The notes beneath the pieces are model-generated. The model worked only from the letters and a program-made list of their open reading frames with translations. It was not told the origin of the DNA and made no database searches. Both the position numbers and the translations under genes were made by a program. From an uncultured Prochlorococcus sp. (GTDB lineage Bacteria > Cyanobacteriota > Cyanobacteriia > PCC-6307 > Cyanobiaceae), in NCBI GenBank assembly GCA_902578845.1, contig CACHEM010000017.1, positions 1-14,446 of the forward strand: DNA of 14,446 nucleotides, written 5' to 3'. Below, in pieces: positions 1 to 8,295 of this stretch (its first letter is position 1; each line of letters begins with the position of its first letter).

Positions 1-255
1 ATCCTGAGCCCCAACTTGTTTAAGGTGGACATTATTTCCCTTCTGAAATATTTTTTTGCTCGATAAAAGATTTGGTATGTAGAGATTTAGCCGATCATAA
101 TCTGTTAAAACACTCCACAAAGAATCAAAACTTGCAGAGGTTGTAAGTTGAGCTGCCAGTCGTCTTGTCCCACCGGAAAACTTCTCCATCGTCTGCTCAA
201 TTGTCCTGTAATCATTGTTCTTAAAATGATCTTCTGATTCTTGAGGATTATTCAT
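1..255 (-). CDS. SRPBCC / polyketide-cyclase-like protein, N-terminal 85 residues (3' end outside window)
   Basis: This leftward reading frame starts at an ATG at 253-255 and stays open to the window edge, giving 85 residues of an incomplete protein. After a polar N-terminus, the stretch from about residue 31 (RRLAAQLTTSASFDSLWSVL) and the following TDYDRL..YIPNL motif at about 51-63 match the first strand and helix of the START-like SRPBCC fold. In cyanobacterial cyclase/dehydrase-like proteins this segment typically reads 'vW.VLTDYe.l..FIPNL'. Such proteins bind a hydrophobic ligand in a cavity, but the ligand and reaction cannot be told from this fragment. The gene is divergent from petH and shares a 181-base intergenic region with it. 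The family call is fairly secure; the function is unknown. I see no signal peptide in the visible part. Confidence 0.72.
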   Translation of the reverse strand, partial: MNNPQESEDHFKNNDYRTIEQTMEKFSGGTRRLAAQLTTSASFDSLWSVLTDYDRLNLYIPNLLSSKKIFQKGNNVHLKQVGAQD

Positions 256-374
256 AAATGAATTTTTTAATTAGATAAAAAATTATTTCTGTGTAACTAT
301 ACTGATAAAAACAACAAATACTGAAAAATTAAAATAATTTCTTTTATTTATCCCGATCTCAAAACGTAACCATT

Positions 375-407
375 TTTGTAAAATCACTACAAATTAAACT
401 ACAAATT
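375..407. promoter_or_regulatory. Palindrome plus direct repeat upstream of petH (candidate operator)
   Basis: In the 181-base gap between the SRPBCC gene and petH there is a perfect 6-base inverted repeat, TTTGTA (375-380) and TACAAA (388-393), separated by 7 bases. Its right half lies in a 10-base direct repeat, ACTACAAATT, at 386-395 and again at 398-407, a 12-base step. A -10-like GATAAT follows at 408-413, 24 bases before the petH ATG. The half sites resemble those of CRP/NtcA-type regulators (GTA...TAC), but the spacing between GTA and TAC is 7, not the 8 of the NtcA consensus. Calling it an operator is inference. Confidence 0.3.
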
Positions 408-433
408 GATAATCTTTTATAAAAGAAATCTAA

Positions 434-1564
<1,131 letters not shown>

Positions 1565-1605
1565 ATCTTTGATATTTAAATTTAGGTTCAATTCCTAATT
1601 ACTTT

Positions 1606-1634
1606 TTGGTTTAGACACAATATGTAGCTAATAT
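1606..1634 (+). promoter_or_regulatory. Candidate sigma-70-type promoter of zwf-opcA-cobB
   Basis: TTGGTT at 1606-1611 and TAATAT at 1629-1634 are separated by 17 bases, the usual spacing for a group 1 sigma factor. They lie about 40 bases before the zwf ATG at 1674. An AAGAGG stretch lies at 1643-1648, too far (about 25 bases) from the ATG to be a normal ribosome binding site. In DNA this A+T rich such matches occur easily, so this is a candidate only. Confidence 0.35.
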
Positions 1635-1673
1635 TTGAAAAAAAGAGGATTTTGAATAAAGAATACTAAAAAT

Positions 1674-3197
1674 ATGCCTTCAACTTTAAGTAATCCTTTA
1701 AGATTAGGTTTACGTCAGGAAAGAGTCATATCTCCACAATGCTTAGTGATATTTGGTGCTAGTGGAGATCTTACTCATAGAAAATTAATACCAGCATTAT
1801 TTGAACTATATTTGCAAAGAAGAATTCCTAGTGAATTTGGCATAGTTGGCTGTGCGAGAAGACCTTGGACTGATAATGAGTTTAGAGAAAAGATGAAAGT
1901 AAAGCTATCAAATCAAATATCTGGTAAAGAAAGGGAGTGGGAACAATTTTCTAATTATCTTTTCTATGAACCAGTTGATCTACAACAAAGTGATCATGTC
2001 TTAAGGCTTTCTAAGAGATTAAATGAACTTGATAAAACACAAGCTACTCACGGGAATAGAACATTTTATTTGTCAGTATCTCCGAATTTCTATGCAAGTG
2101 GATGTAAAGCTCTTAAAGCAGCTGGCCTTTTAGATGACCCTAAGAAAAGTCGTTTAGTGATTGAAAAACCATTTGGAAGAGATTATTCAAGTGCAAAAAA
2201 ATTGAATAAGATTGTCCAAAGTTGCGCTGAAGAAAGTCAGATTTATAGGATTGATCATTATTTAGGTAAAGAGACAGTTCAGAATATTCTTGTTTTAAGG
2301 TTTGCTAACACTATTTTTGAACCAATCTGGAACAGAAATTATATATCAAGTGTTCAAATTACTTCATCTGAAACAGTGGGTGTTGAAGATAGAGCCGGTT
2401 ATTATGAAAGCTCTGGTGCTCTAAGGGATATGCTTCAAAATCATATGACACAAATGCTTGCTGTTACTGCTATGGAACCTCCTGGAAAGTTTGAACCAGA
2501 AGCAATAAGAAATGAAAAAGCTAAGGTTCTTCAAGCTTCAAAACTTGCTGACGAAAATGAACCGTGGAATTGTTGCATAAGAGGTCAATATGGAGAAGGA
2601 GGAAATATTTTAAATCGACTCAAAGAATATAGGCAAGAAGATGGTGTTAATTGCAGTAGCACAACAGAAACTTATATTGCGACAAAAGTTTTCGTTGATA
2701 ACTGGCGTTGGCAAGGGGTTCCTTTTTATTTGAGAACAGGTAAAAGACTACCTAAAAGACTTGGAGAAATAGTCTTAACTTTTAAAGACGTTCCTGTTCA
2801 TTTATTTGAATCAACAATAATAAATCCTGCCCCAAATCAACTTATCCTTAGAATTCAGCCAAATGAAGGGGCTACTTTCAAATTTGAGGTAAAATCTCCT
2901 GGTTCTGGAATGAAATCAAGACCTGTTGAGATGGAATTTTCTTATGATGAATCATTTGGAGAACCCTCAGATGAAGGCTATGTAAGATTATTAGCTGATG
3001 CAATGCTTTCTGACCCAACTCTATTTACTCGAAGTGATGAAGTAGAAGCAGCCTGGAAACTCTATACGCCATTAATAGAATTGATGGATAATTCTCCTTG
3101 GAAGTTACCTATTTATAATTATGAATCTATGACGTGGGGACCTCCTGAGTCTGATCAATTAATTTCAAAAGATAATATTTTCTGGCGTAGACCTTAA
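1674..3197 (+). CDS. zwf: Glucose-6-phosphate 1-dehydrogenase
   Basis: This is the first enzyme of the oxidative pentose phosphate pathway. It oxidises glucose 6-phosphate to 6-phosphogluconolactone with NADP+, and in cyanobacteria it is the main NADPH source in the dark. The 507-residue length is normal. Visible motifs are the Rossmann dinucleotide site GASGDLTHRKL at 28-38, EKPFG at 164-168, the active-site peptide RIDHYLGKE at 192-200 (catalytic His195), GVEDRAGYY at 236-244, DMLQNHMTQ at 252-260 and RTGKRLPKR at 354-362. Cysteines are at 23, 60, 144, 184, 300, 301 and 327, with none in the last 180 residues. opcA, encoding its activator, starts 2 bases after the stop, so the two are surely co-transcribed. 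The start is ATG at 1674, just before the conserved N-terminus. Confidence 0.97.
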   Translation: MPSTLSNPLRLGLRQERVISPQCLVIFGASGDLTHRKLIPALFELYLQRRIPSEFGIVGCARRPWTDNEFREKMKVKLSNQISGKEREWEQFSNYLFYEPVDLQQSDHVLRLSKRLNELDKTQATHGNRTFYLSVSPNFYASGCKALKAAGLLDDPKKSRLVIEKPFGRDYSSAKKLNKIVQSCAEESQIYRIDHYLGKETVQNILVLRFANTIFEPIWNRNYISSVQITSSETVGVEDRAGYYESSGALRDMLQNHMTQMLAVTAMEPPGKFEPEAIRNEKAKVLQASKLADENEPWNCCIRGQYGEGGNILNRLKEYRQEDGVNCSSTTETYIATKVFVDNWRWQGVPFYLRTGKRLPKRLGEIVLTFKDVPVHLFESTIINPAPNQLILRIQPNEGATFKFEVKSPGSGMKSRPVEMEFSYDESFGEPSDEGYVRLLADAMLSDPTLFTRSDEVEAAWKLYTPLIELMDNSPWKLPIYNYESMTWGPPESDQLISKDNIFWRRP

Positions 3198-3199
3198 AA

Positions 3200-4501
3200 A
3201 TGAAACCTCAATTAACACTCCAAACCCCTTTAGAGCTGCCTTATCAGGAAATTTCTAATTACCTTAATAAATTATGGATTTCAGAAGATAATGATAATAG
3301 CGGAGCTAATACTTTTACATTAATGGTCTGGCAGCCTGCTTGGCTAGAACAATGTTTGGTTCAAAAAGGATTAGTAAATGGACCAATTACTGGAAATTTA
3401 AGTCCAGAGATAATTGAAGTTGCTAAAAAATTTATATTAGATCAAGGACTTCCTATCACTACTTCCCTTAGTAGTGAAGAAGTATTGAATTTGTTGAAGA
3501 AAAATTTATCTAATGAAGACTTTGAAGATTTTAGAGGACAATTTTTTGAATCATCAATAAGTACATTGAATCCAAGAAGATTAATAACTTTAGCGCCAAC
3601 ATTAAATAAAAATTCAGATATCAAAACTTTTGTATCCGCTTACTGTCCATTAAGTGATACTCCAGATATGCAACCTATATGTGGAGATTTAGTTGTTATT
3701 AGGGGGGACTTGGCCTCAATATCTAATAAAGGATTAAAAATAATTGATGGTTTATCAATTGATGAATTACCTTCATGGTTGTGGTGGAATGGAAGTTTGG
3801 ATGAATCGCCCGAAATCTTCGAATTTTTTACTAATTATGGTTTAAGGTTAATAATTGATACTGCGCTTGGATCTCCTCAAAGATGTTTAAAAGTTTTAGA
3901 TCAACTAAATAACGCAAATAAAGCTATTAATGATTTGAATTGGGTTAGATTGAAAAATTGGAGGGAATCATTGGCAATGATTTTTGATCCGCCCTCCAGG
4001 AGACAAATTTTAGATCATATTACTGATATTGACATTGATATCGCAGGAGATCATATGATTCAAGCTTTGTTTTTGATTTCATGGATTAGCGATAAGCTTG
4101 GGTGGTCATTTCTAAGAGTTGAAAGGGATATAGAATCAATAAAAATAGAGTTTGAAAGAATTAATGGCGAAATAATTTCTACATCAATTAATCCCTTATC
4201 TTTGGGAAATCCAAGTATTCATTTAGGTCAAGTTATTGGATTGAGGCTGATTTCAAAAATTAGTGAGGTTCAGAAAAATAACACTTGTGTAATACTTGGC
4301 TGTGAATCAGTGGAGTGTATGAGACTTGAAGCAGGGGGAATGGCTAATATGGAATTAATAGAACAAGTTGTTCCAAATTCTTTTTCTACATCAGAGTATG
4401 ATGTTAGTAAATTGTTGGGAAGTAGTAGAGGTAATACCAGCCCTCTTTTTGAAAATTCTATTAAAATAGCTCTTCAAATATTTAATGGTTTTAATAACTA
4501 A
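3200..4501 (+). CDS. opcA: Glucose-6-phosphate dehydrogenase assembly/activator protein OpcA
   Basis: OpcA is the allosteric activator and assembly factor of cyanobacterial and actinobacterial G6PDH. It promotes the active oligomer and links the enzyme to redox control. The protein has 433 residues and no membrane segment. Recognisable family blocks are PICGDLVVIRGD at 159-170, LPSWLWWNG at 190-198 with the following LRLIIDTALGSP (215-226), and DLNWVRLKNWRE at 245-256. The last block matches the family's 'DLNW.RL..WRe' motif. Several cysteines are present (52, 149, 161, 229), which could matter for redox control but cannot be judged alone. It starts with ATG 2 bases after the zwf stop and ends 3 bases before the cobB start, so translation is probably coupled through all three genes. 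Confidence 0.93.
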   Translation: MKPQLTLQTPLELPYQEISNYLNKLWISEDNDNSGANTFTLMVWQPAWLEQCLVQKGLVNGPITGNLSPEIIEVAKKFILDQGLPITTSLSSEEVLNLLKKNLSNEDFEDFRGQFFESSISTLNPRRLITLAPTLNKNSDIKTFVSAYCPLSDTPDMQPICGDLVVIRGDLASISNKGLKIIDGLSIDELPSWLWWNGSLDESPEIFEFFTNYGLRLIIDTALGSPQRCLKVLDQLNNANKAINDLNWVRLKNWRESLAMIFDPPSRRQILDHITDIDIDIAGDHMIQALFLISWISDKLGWSFLRVERDIESIKIEFERINGEIISTSINPLSLGNPSIHLGQVIGLRLISKISEVQKNNTCVILGCESVECMRLEAGGMANMELIEQVVPNSFSTSEYDVSKLLGSSRGNTSPLFENSIKIALQIFNGFNN

Positions 4502-4504
4502 TAG

Positions 4505-5896
4505 ATGCCTTGTGTAATATCTTCTCCTTCAACTGATAGTGGAAAAACTACACTATCGCTTTTGCTATCTTGTTGGGCGTTCTCAAAAGGTATAAAGTTA
4601 CAAACTTTCAAGGTTGGCCCTGATTATCTTGATCAACAACAACTTAGTTCAATTGGCCAACCTATTTGTAGGAATTTAGATATTTTTTTAAGTGGTGAGG
4701 AATGGGTTCAAGAATGTTTTTTTAAACATTCTTTGAAATATGAATTCTCATTAATTGAAGGGGCCATGGGTCTATTTGATGGATTAGGGGCAACAACCTA
4801 TTCAAGCACAGCAAATATTTCTAAACTTCTCAATGCTCCAATAATTTTTATTGTTAATGCAAGAGGTCAAGTAGCTTCTCTTCTGGCGACTATTCGAGGT
4901 TTTAGAGATTTTGATAGTGAGTTGTCAATTGCAGGAATTATATTTAACAACGTTAATTCAGATAGACATAAAAAATTGATCAAAGAGGTTTTTAACAATG
5001 AAGAAATAGAAATTCTTGGTTTTTTACCATCTGATTCAAAAATAACTTTAAACAAAGCTAATTTAGGTTTGATATCTCCAATGGAAAATGAAAAAGAAAT
5101 TGATGTTGAATATTTTGCAAATTTCGCCGAAAGAAACCTTGATGTATCTTCTCTTATTAAATTTTTGAAATCTCCTCGAAAGAAAATATTTAAGTCTGTC
5201 AATTTTAAAGATTTTAAAATAGACAAAATTAAACCTATAGCAATTGCAGAAGATAAAATCTTTCATTTTCAATACCCTGAAACTAAGGAGTTTTTGAGTG
5301 AAATAGGCATTCCATTAATTTCATGGAGTATTTATGATGATGAAGAAATACCTAATGAGGTTTCTTCTTTAATTATTCCTGGGGGATTCCCTGAAAAATA
5401 TGCTGATCATATAAGTAACTCTACAAAAAGCTTAAATTCGTTAAAGAAATTCCGCAAAAATGGATTTATATATGCTGAGTGCGGAGGGATGATGATTTTA
5501 GGTGACTTCATAAAAGATGAAAATGGTAATAATCATAAAATGAGTGGCATCCTGCCTTTTAGATCAAAAAAAAGTAAACTTTCAGTAGGTTATAGATACA
5601 TTGAGGGTTTAAAAGATACTCCGATCATTAAACAAAATCAATTAATTAGAGGACATGAATTTCATTATTGGGAAATTGAAAATAATTTATCTGAACTTGA
5701 TTTAGGAAAGGTTGATCATCAGAAGAAACTTTCTTCCCCATGGAAAATTAAATCTTGGAAAACTGAATACAAAAATGAAGGCTTTTTTGATGAAAAATTA
5801 CATGCAAGTTGGATTCACTTACATTTGCCAAGTTCTCTAGAAGTCGCAAAAAACTTTATAGATGCCACCCAAATTACTTTTTCAAAGCATTCTTAA
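4505..5896 (+). CDS. cobB: Cobyrinate a,c-diamide synthase (CobB/CbiA)
   Basis: This enzyme amidates the a and c carboxylates of cobyrinic acid, using ATP and glutamine, in synthesis of the corrin cofactor (pseudocobalamin in most marine picocyanobacteria). The 463 residues show both expected domains. The N-terminal dethiobiotin-synthetase-like ATPase has the P-loop PSTDSGKTT at 8-16, KVGPDY at 36-41 and EGAMGLFDG at 85-93. The C-terminal class I glutamine-amidotransferase-like domain has IPGGFPE at 291-297, the nucleophile Cys326 in AECGGMM and the catalytic-type histidine near 438 (HASWIHLH). The CbiA/CobB assignment rather than CobQ rests on the size, the GPDY block and the ECGG context. 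It starts 3 bases after opcA, so it is probably expressed with the pentose-phosphate genes. Its stop overlaps the stop of the oppositely oriented PAP2-like gene by 4 bases. Confidence 0.93.
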   Translation: MPCVISSPSTDSGKTTLSLLLSCWAFSKGIKLQTFKVGPDYLDQQQLSSIGQPICRNLDIFLSGEEWVQECFFKHSLKYEFSLIEGAMGLFDGLGATTYSSTANISKLLNAPIIFIVNARGQVASLLATIRGFRDFDSELSIAGIIFNNVNSDRHKKLIKEVFNNEEIEILGFLPSDSKITLNKANLGLISPMENEKEIDVEYFANFAERNLDVSSLIKFLKSPRKKIFKSVNFKDFKIDKIKPIAIAEDKIFHFQYPETKEFLSEIGIPLISWSIYDDEEIPNEVSSLIIPGGFPEKYADHISNSTKSLNSLKKFRKNGFIYAECGGMMILGDFIKDENGNNHKMSGILPFRSKKSKLSVGYRYIEGLKDTPIIKQNQLIRGHEFHYWEIENNLSELDLGKVDHQKKLSSPWKIKSWKTEYKNEGFFDEKLHASWIHLHLPSSLEVAKNFIDATQITFSKHS

Positions 5897-6372
5897 TTTA
5901 TTACCAAATCAAATATTTTGAGAGGAGAACCTAAAAAAAACATTCCAGGTAAAGTGATTAATGGTCCTAAAAAACTCCCTACCATGACCTCAATTTTTGT
6001 ATGGCCTAAGGTTTCTTTTAACAGTAATTCAGATTGAGGGTCTAGTTTTTTTGATAGTTTATTAATTTCTGCAGCTTGAATCCCAGCTGATTTTCGAACA
6101 CCACTAGCGTCATACATAACTATTAGTGCTACAGCAACTGATAATGCAAATATTGAGCTATCAAATCCCAATTCATAACCTATACCAGATGTAGCACCAG
6201 TAATTAAGGCTGAATGACTTGAAGGCATACCACCCGTCTCGAACATGATTCCAAATCTTATCTCTCCTGTTGAAAAGAAATTGAATATAACTTTGAAAAA
6301 TTGAGCTAATAAACAGGATAATAAGCTCCAAAAAAGGACTGCATTATTAAAAAAGGAAAAAAACTCAGACAT
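5893..6372 (-). CDS. Divergent PAP2 family (DUF212) membrane protein
   Basis: This is a 159-residue integral membrane protein of the divergent PAP2 family, present in cyanobacteria and plastids. PAP2 enzymes remove phosphate from lipid phosphates or prenyl (di)phosphates. Here GGMPSSHSA at 47-55 corresponds to the PSGH motif, and GHTKIEVMVGSFLG at 123-136 corresponds to HxxxDVxxG with Glu128 in place of Asp. VRKSAG at 92-97 may correspond to the R part of the last motif. Hydrophobic segments lie at about 12-34, 54-86 and 128-148. It starts 13 bases after the crtE stop, making it the last gene of a folD-crtE-PAP2 unit, and it overlaps cobB tail to tail by 4 bases. The neighbour suggests a prenyl-phosphate substrate, but that is inference and the substrate is unknown. 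Confidence 0.85.
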   Translation of the reverse strand: MSEFFSFFNNAVLFWSLLSCLLAQFFKVIFNFFSTGEIRFGIMFETGGMPSSHSALITGATSGIGYELGFDSSIFALSVAVALIVMYDASGVRKSAGIQAAEINKLSKKLDPQSELLLKETLGHTKIEVMVGSFLGPLITLPGMFFLGSPLKIFDLVIN

Positions 6373-6385
6373 AAATTAAAACAAA

Positions 6386-7288
6386 TTATCTGTCTCTATT
6401 GGTAATAAAGTCGGCTAAAGATATTAAATACTTTGCATCTGGCCCCCAAGGTTCAATTGCTTTTTTTGCTTTTTCGACTAAATCAAAAGCTCTTTTCTTT
6501 GACTCCTCCATCCCAAGTAATTTAGGGTAAGTAGTCTTGTCAGCTAAAAGATCTTTGCCGGCAGTTTTGCCAAGCTTTTCACTGCTGGAAGTTAAATCAA
6601 GAATATCATCAATTATTTGGAAGGCTAAACCAATTCCCTCTGCATATGTTGTTAGAGCCTGTAATAGTTTTTCGTTAGCGCCTGCGATCATTGCTCCCGT
6701 TCTTACGCAAGCCTTTAGTAAAGCCCCAGTCTTATGAAGATGAATATATTCGAGAGTTTCAAGGTCTACTTCTTTACCTTCACATTCTAAATCAACAACT
6801 TGCCCCCCGACTAGGCCTGGTGCACCTGCAACTAGGGATAATTCTCCAATTACATTTAATAATCTATTTGGATCGACTCCTGGGCTTCTTAAAGAGACCA
6901 TCTCAAAGGCCCTTGTTAATAAAGCATCGCCTGCAAGAATAGCTATTGCATCCCCATATACTTTATGGTTTGTAGGCCTACCTCTCCTTAAGTCGTCATT
7001 ATCCATTGCAGGCAGATCATCATGAATCAAGGACATTGTATGGATCATTTCTATCGCTACAGCAGTAGGAACAGCAAGAGATGGTTCTCCTCCAGCCAGT
7101 GAGCAAGATGCTAAACATAAAATTGGACGTATTCTTTTCCCTCCAGCTAAAAGGGAATATCTCATTGATTCTCTTAATATTTCAGGATTCTCAGGGCCCA
7201 AGGAAAAATCAAGAGCTTCTTCTACAACCTTTTTGGTATTTTTAAGATATTTTTCAAAATCAGAAATACTATTTATAACTTCAGTCAT
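6386..7288 (-). CDS. crtE: Geranylgeranyl diphosphate synthase
   Basis: This enzyme condenses isopentenyl diphosphate with allylic diphosphates to make the C20 precursor of carotenoids, the chlorophyll phytyl tail and tocopherol. The 300 residues carry GGKRIRP at 49-55, the first aspartate-rich motif [11 protein letters not shown] at 89-99 followed by [13 protein letters not shown] at 186-188, and the second aspartate-rich motif DDILD at 227-231 after FQII. The first motif has the two-residue insertion between its aspartates (DDxxxxD) that marks bacterial- and plant-type (type II) GGPP synthases. A farnesyl diphosphate synthase (IspA) is the close alternative, and the cyanobacterial context favours GGPP. 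The ATG has an AAGG at a suitable distance upstream. The gap to folD is 36 bases, so it is probably co-transcribed with it. Confidence 0.93.
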   Translation of the reverse strand: MTEVINSISDFEKYLKNTKKVVEEALDFSLGPENPEILRESMRYSLLAGGKRIRPILCLASCSLAGGEPSLAVPTAVAIEMIHTMSLIHDDLPAMDNDDLRRGRPTNHKVYGDAIAILAGDALLTRAFEMVSLRSPGVDPNRLLNVIGELSLVAGAPGLVGGQVVDLECEGKEVDLETLEYIHLHKTGALLKACVRTGAMIAGANEKLLQALTTYAEGIGLAFQIIDDILDLTSSSEKLGKTAGKDLLADKTTYPKLLGMEESKKRAFDLVEKAKKAIEPWGPDAKYLISLADFITNRDR

Positions 7289-7324
7289 TTTATACCTTGA
7301 GTAAAAAAATTTTCATCTTGGAGA

Positions 7325-8221
7325 TTAAGGCAAAAGGTCATTAAGTGTTGATGATAAACCAAATTGTTTTTTCCAGCTAAAAATAGTATTTACAAGTAAC
7401 ATTGTTACTGTCATTGGTCCAACACCTCCAGGTACAGGTGTGTAAGCAAATACTTTAGAAATGACATCTTCTAATAATACATCGCCACATAATCTGGTTT
7501 GATTTTTGTCGGAACTTTTTATTCTATGTATTCCAACATCAATAATTACTGCGCCTTCTTTCACAAAACTTGAATCTACAAGATTGGGTTTTCCTGCAGC
7601 CACAATTAGAATGTCGGCCTCTCTACAGACTTTATTCAAATTTAATGTTTTTGAATGAGTCATTGTTACCGTGCCATTTAGATTTAATAACATAAGCGAT
7701 AGAGGTTTCCCAACAAGCAAACTTCTTCCAATAACTACAATTTTCTTACCTTCAATTGTAATATTTTGAGATCTTAATAAATTAATAATACCTGCAGGTG
7801 TACATGATCTCATCGCAGGCTCATCTTTCACTAATTTGCCAATGTTTATCTCATTTAATCCATCTACATCTTTGCTTGGATTAATATTGCTGATCAATTT
7901 TTGCTCATCAAACTTCTTTGGGATGGGGAGTTGCAGCAACATTCCATCAATATCCTTGTCAGAATTAAGTTTGATTATTAATTGTTCAACTTCTTTTTGC
8001 TCTGCACTATCTTTTAGATGAAAGATAAAGCTCTTTATTCCAATCCTTGTACATGCTTTTTCCTTGTTATTAACGTAGACACCACTTGCAGGGTCTTCAC
8101 CTATTCTTATAACAGCTAAACCGGGAGCTCTTTTTGTGATTTTTTTATTGCAAGATATATAATCTTTTAATCTTTCTTCAATTTCAAGAGACAATTTTTT
8201 ACCGTCTAATTTTAATGACAT
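7325..8221 (-). CDS. folD: Methylenetetrahydrofolate dehydrogenase / methenyltetrahydrofolate cyclohydrolase
   Basis: FolD is the bifunctional enzyme that interconverts methylene-, methenyl- and 10-formyl-tetrahydrofolate, supplying one-carbon units for purines, formyl-Met-tRNA and methionine. The 298 residues have the catalytic YxxxK pair (Tyr49, Lys53), [10 protein letters not shown] at 92-101, KDVDGLN at 117-123, the NADP-binding GRSLLVGKP at 165-173 and the signature [11 protein letters not shown] at 261-271. The last usually reads [10 protein letters not shown], so it is intact. The start is ATG at 8221. An AAAGGAG lies 12 bases upstream, a strong but distant Shine-Dalgarno-like sequence and one of the few in this window. 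It is the first gene of the leftward folD-crtE-PAP2 unit and diverges from the 7TM-HD gene across 74 bases. Confidence 0.95.
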   Translation of the reverse strand: MSLKLDGKKLSLEIEERLKDYISCNKKITKRAPGLAVIRIGEDPASGVYVNNKEKACTRIGIKSFIFHLKDSAEQKEVEQLIIKLNSDKDIDGMLLQLPIPKKFDEQKLISNINPSKDVDGLNEINIGKLVKDEPAMRSCTPAGIINLLRSQNITIEGKKIVVIGRSLLVGKPLSLMLLNLNGTVTMTHSKTLNLNKVCREADILIVAAGKPNLVDSSFVKEGAVIIDVGIHRIKSSDKNQTRLCGDVLLEDVISKVFAYTPVPGGVGPMTVTMLLVNTIFSWKKQFGLSSTLNDLLP

Positions 8222-8256
8222 TTAGAAAAACAACTCCTTTTTACACCTAGCATGCC

Positions 8257-8262
8257 TATAAT
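8257..8262 (+). promoter_or_regulatory. Consensus -10 box (TATAAT) upstream of the 7TM-HD gene
   Basis: A perfect TATAAT lies 33 bases before the GTG start of the 7TM-HD gene, in the 74-base divergent gap with folD. No good -35 box is seen at 17 bases, which is common in Prochlorococcus promoters. It would give a leader of about 27 bases. Confidence 0.35.
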
Positions 8263-8295
8263 TTTAAATTATTCAAATAGATTTATTTATATTCT

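Noticed and set aside
366..390. NtcA-binding site upstream of petH
   Set aside because: GTA and TAC occur, but the spacing is 7 at 378-390, not the required 8, and the distance to the -10-like box is not that of an NtcA-activated promoter. Kept only as an unassigned palindrome.
4867..5226. 119-codon open frame antisense to cobB
   Set aside because: It lies wholly inside the well-supported cobB gene, has no recognisable domain and looks like the complement of A+T-rich codons.
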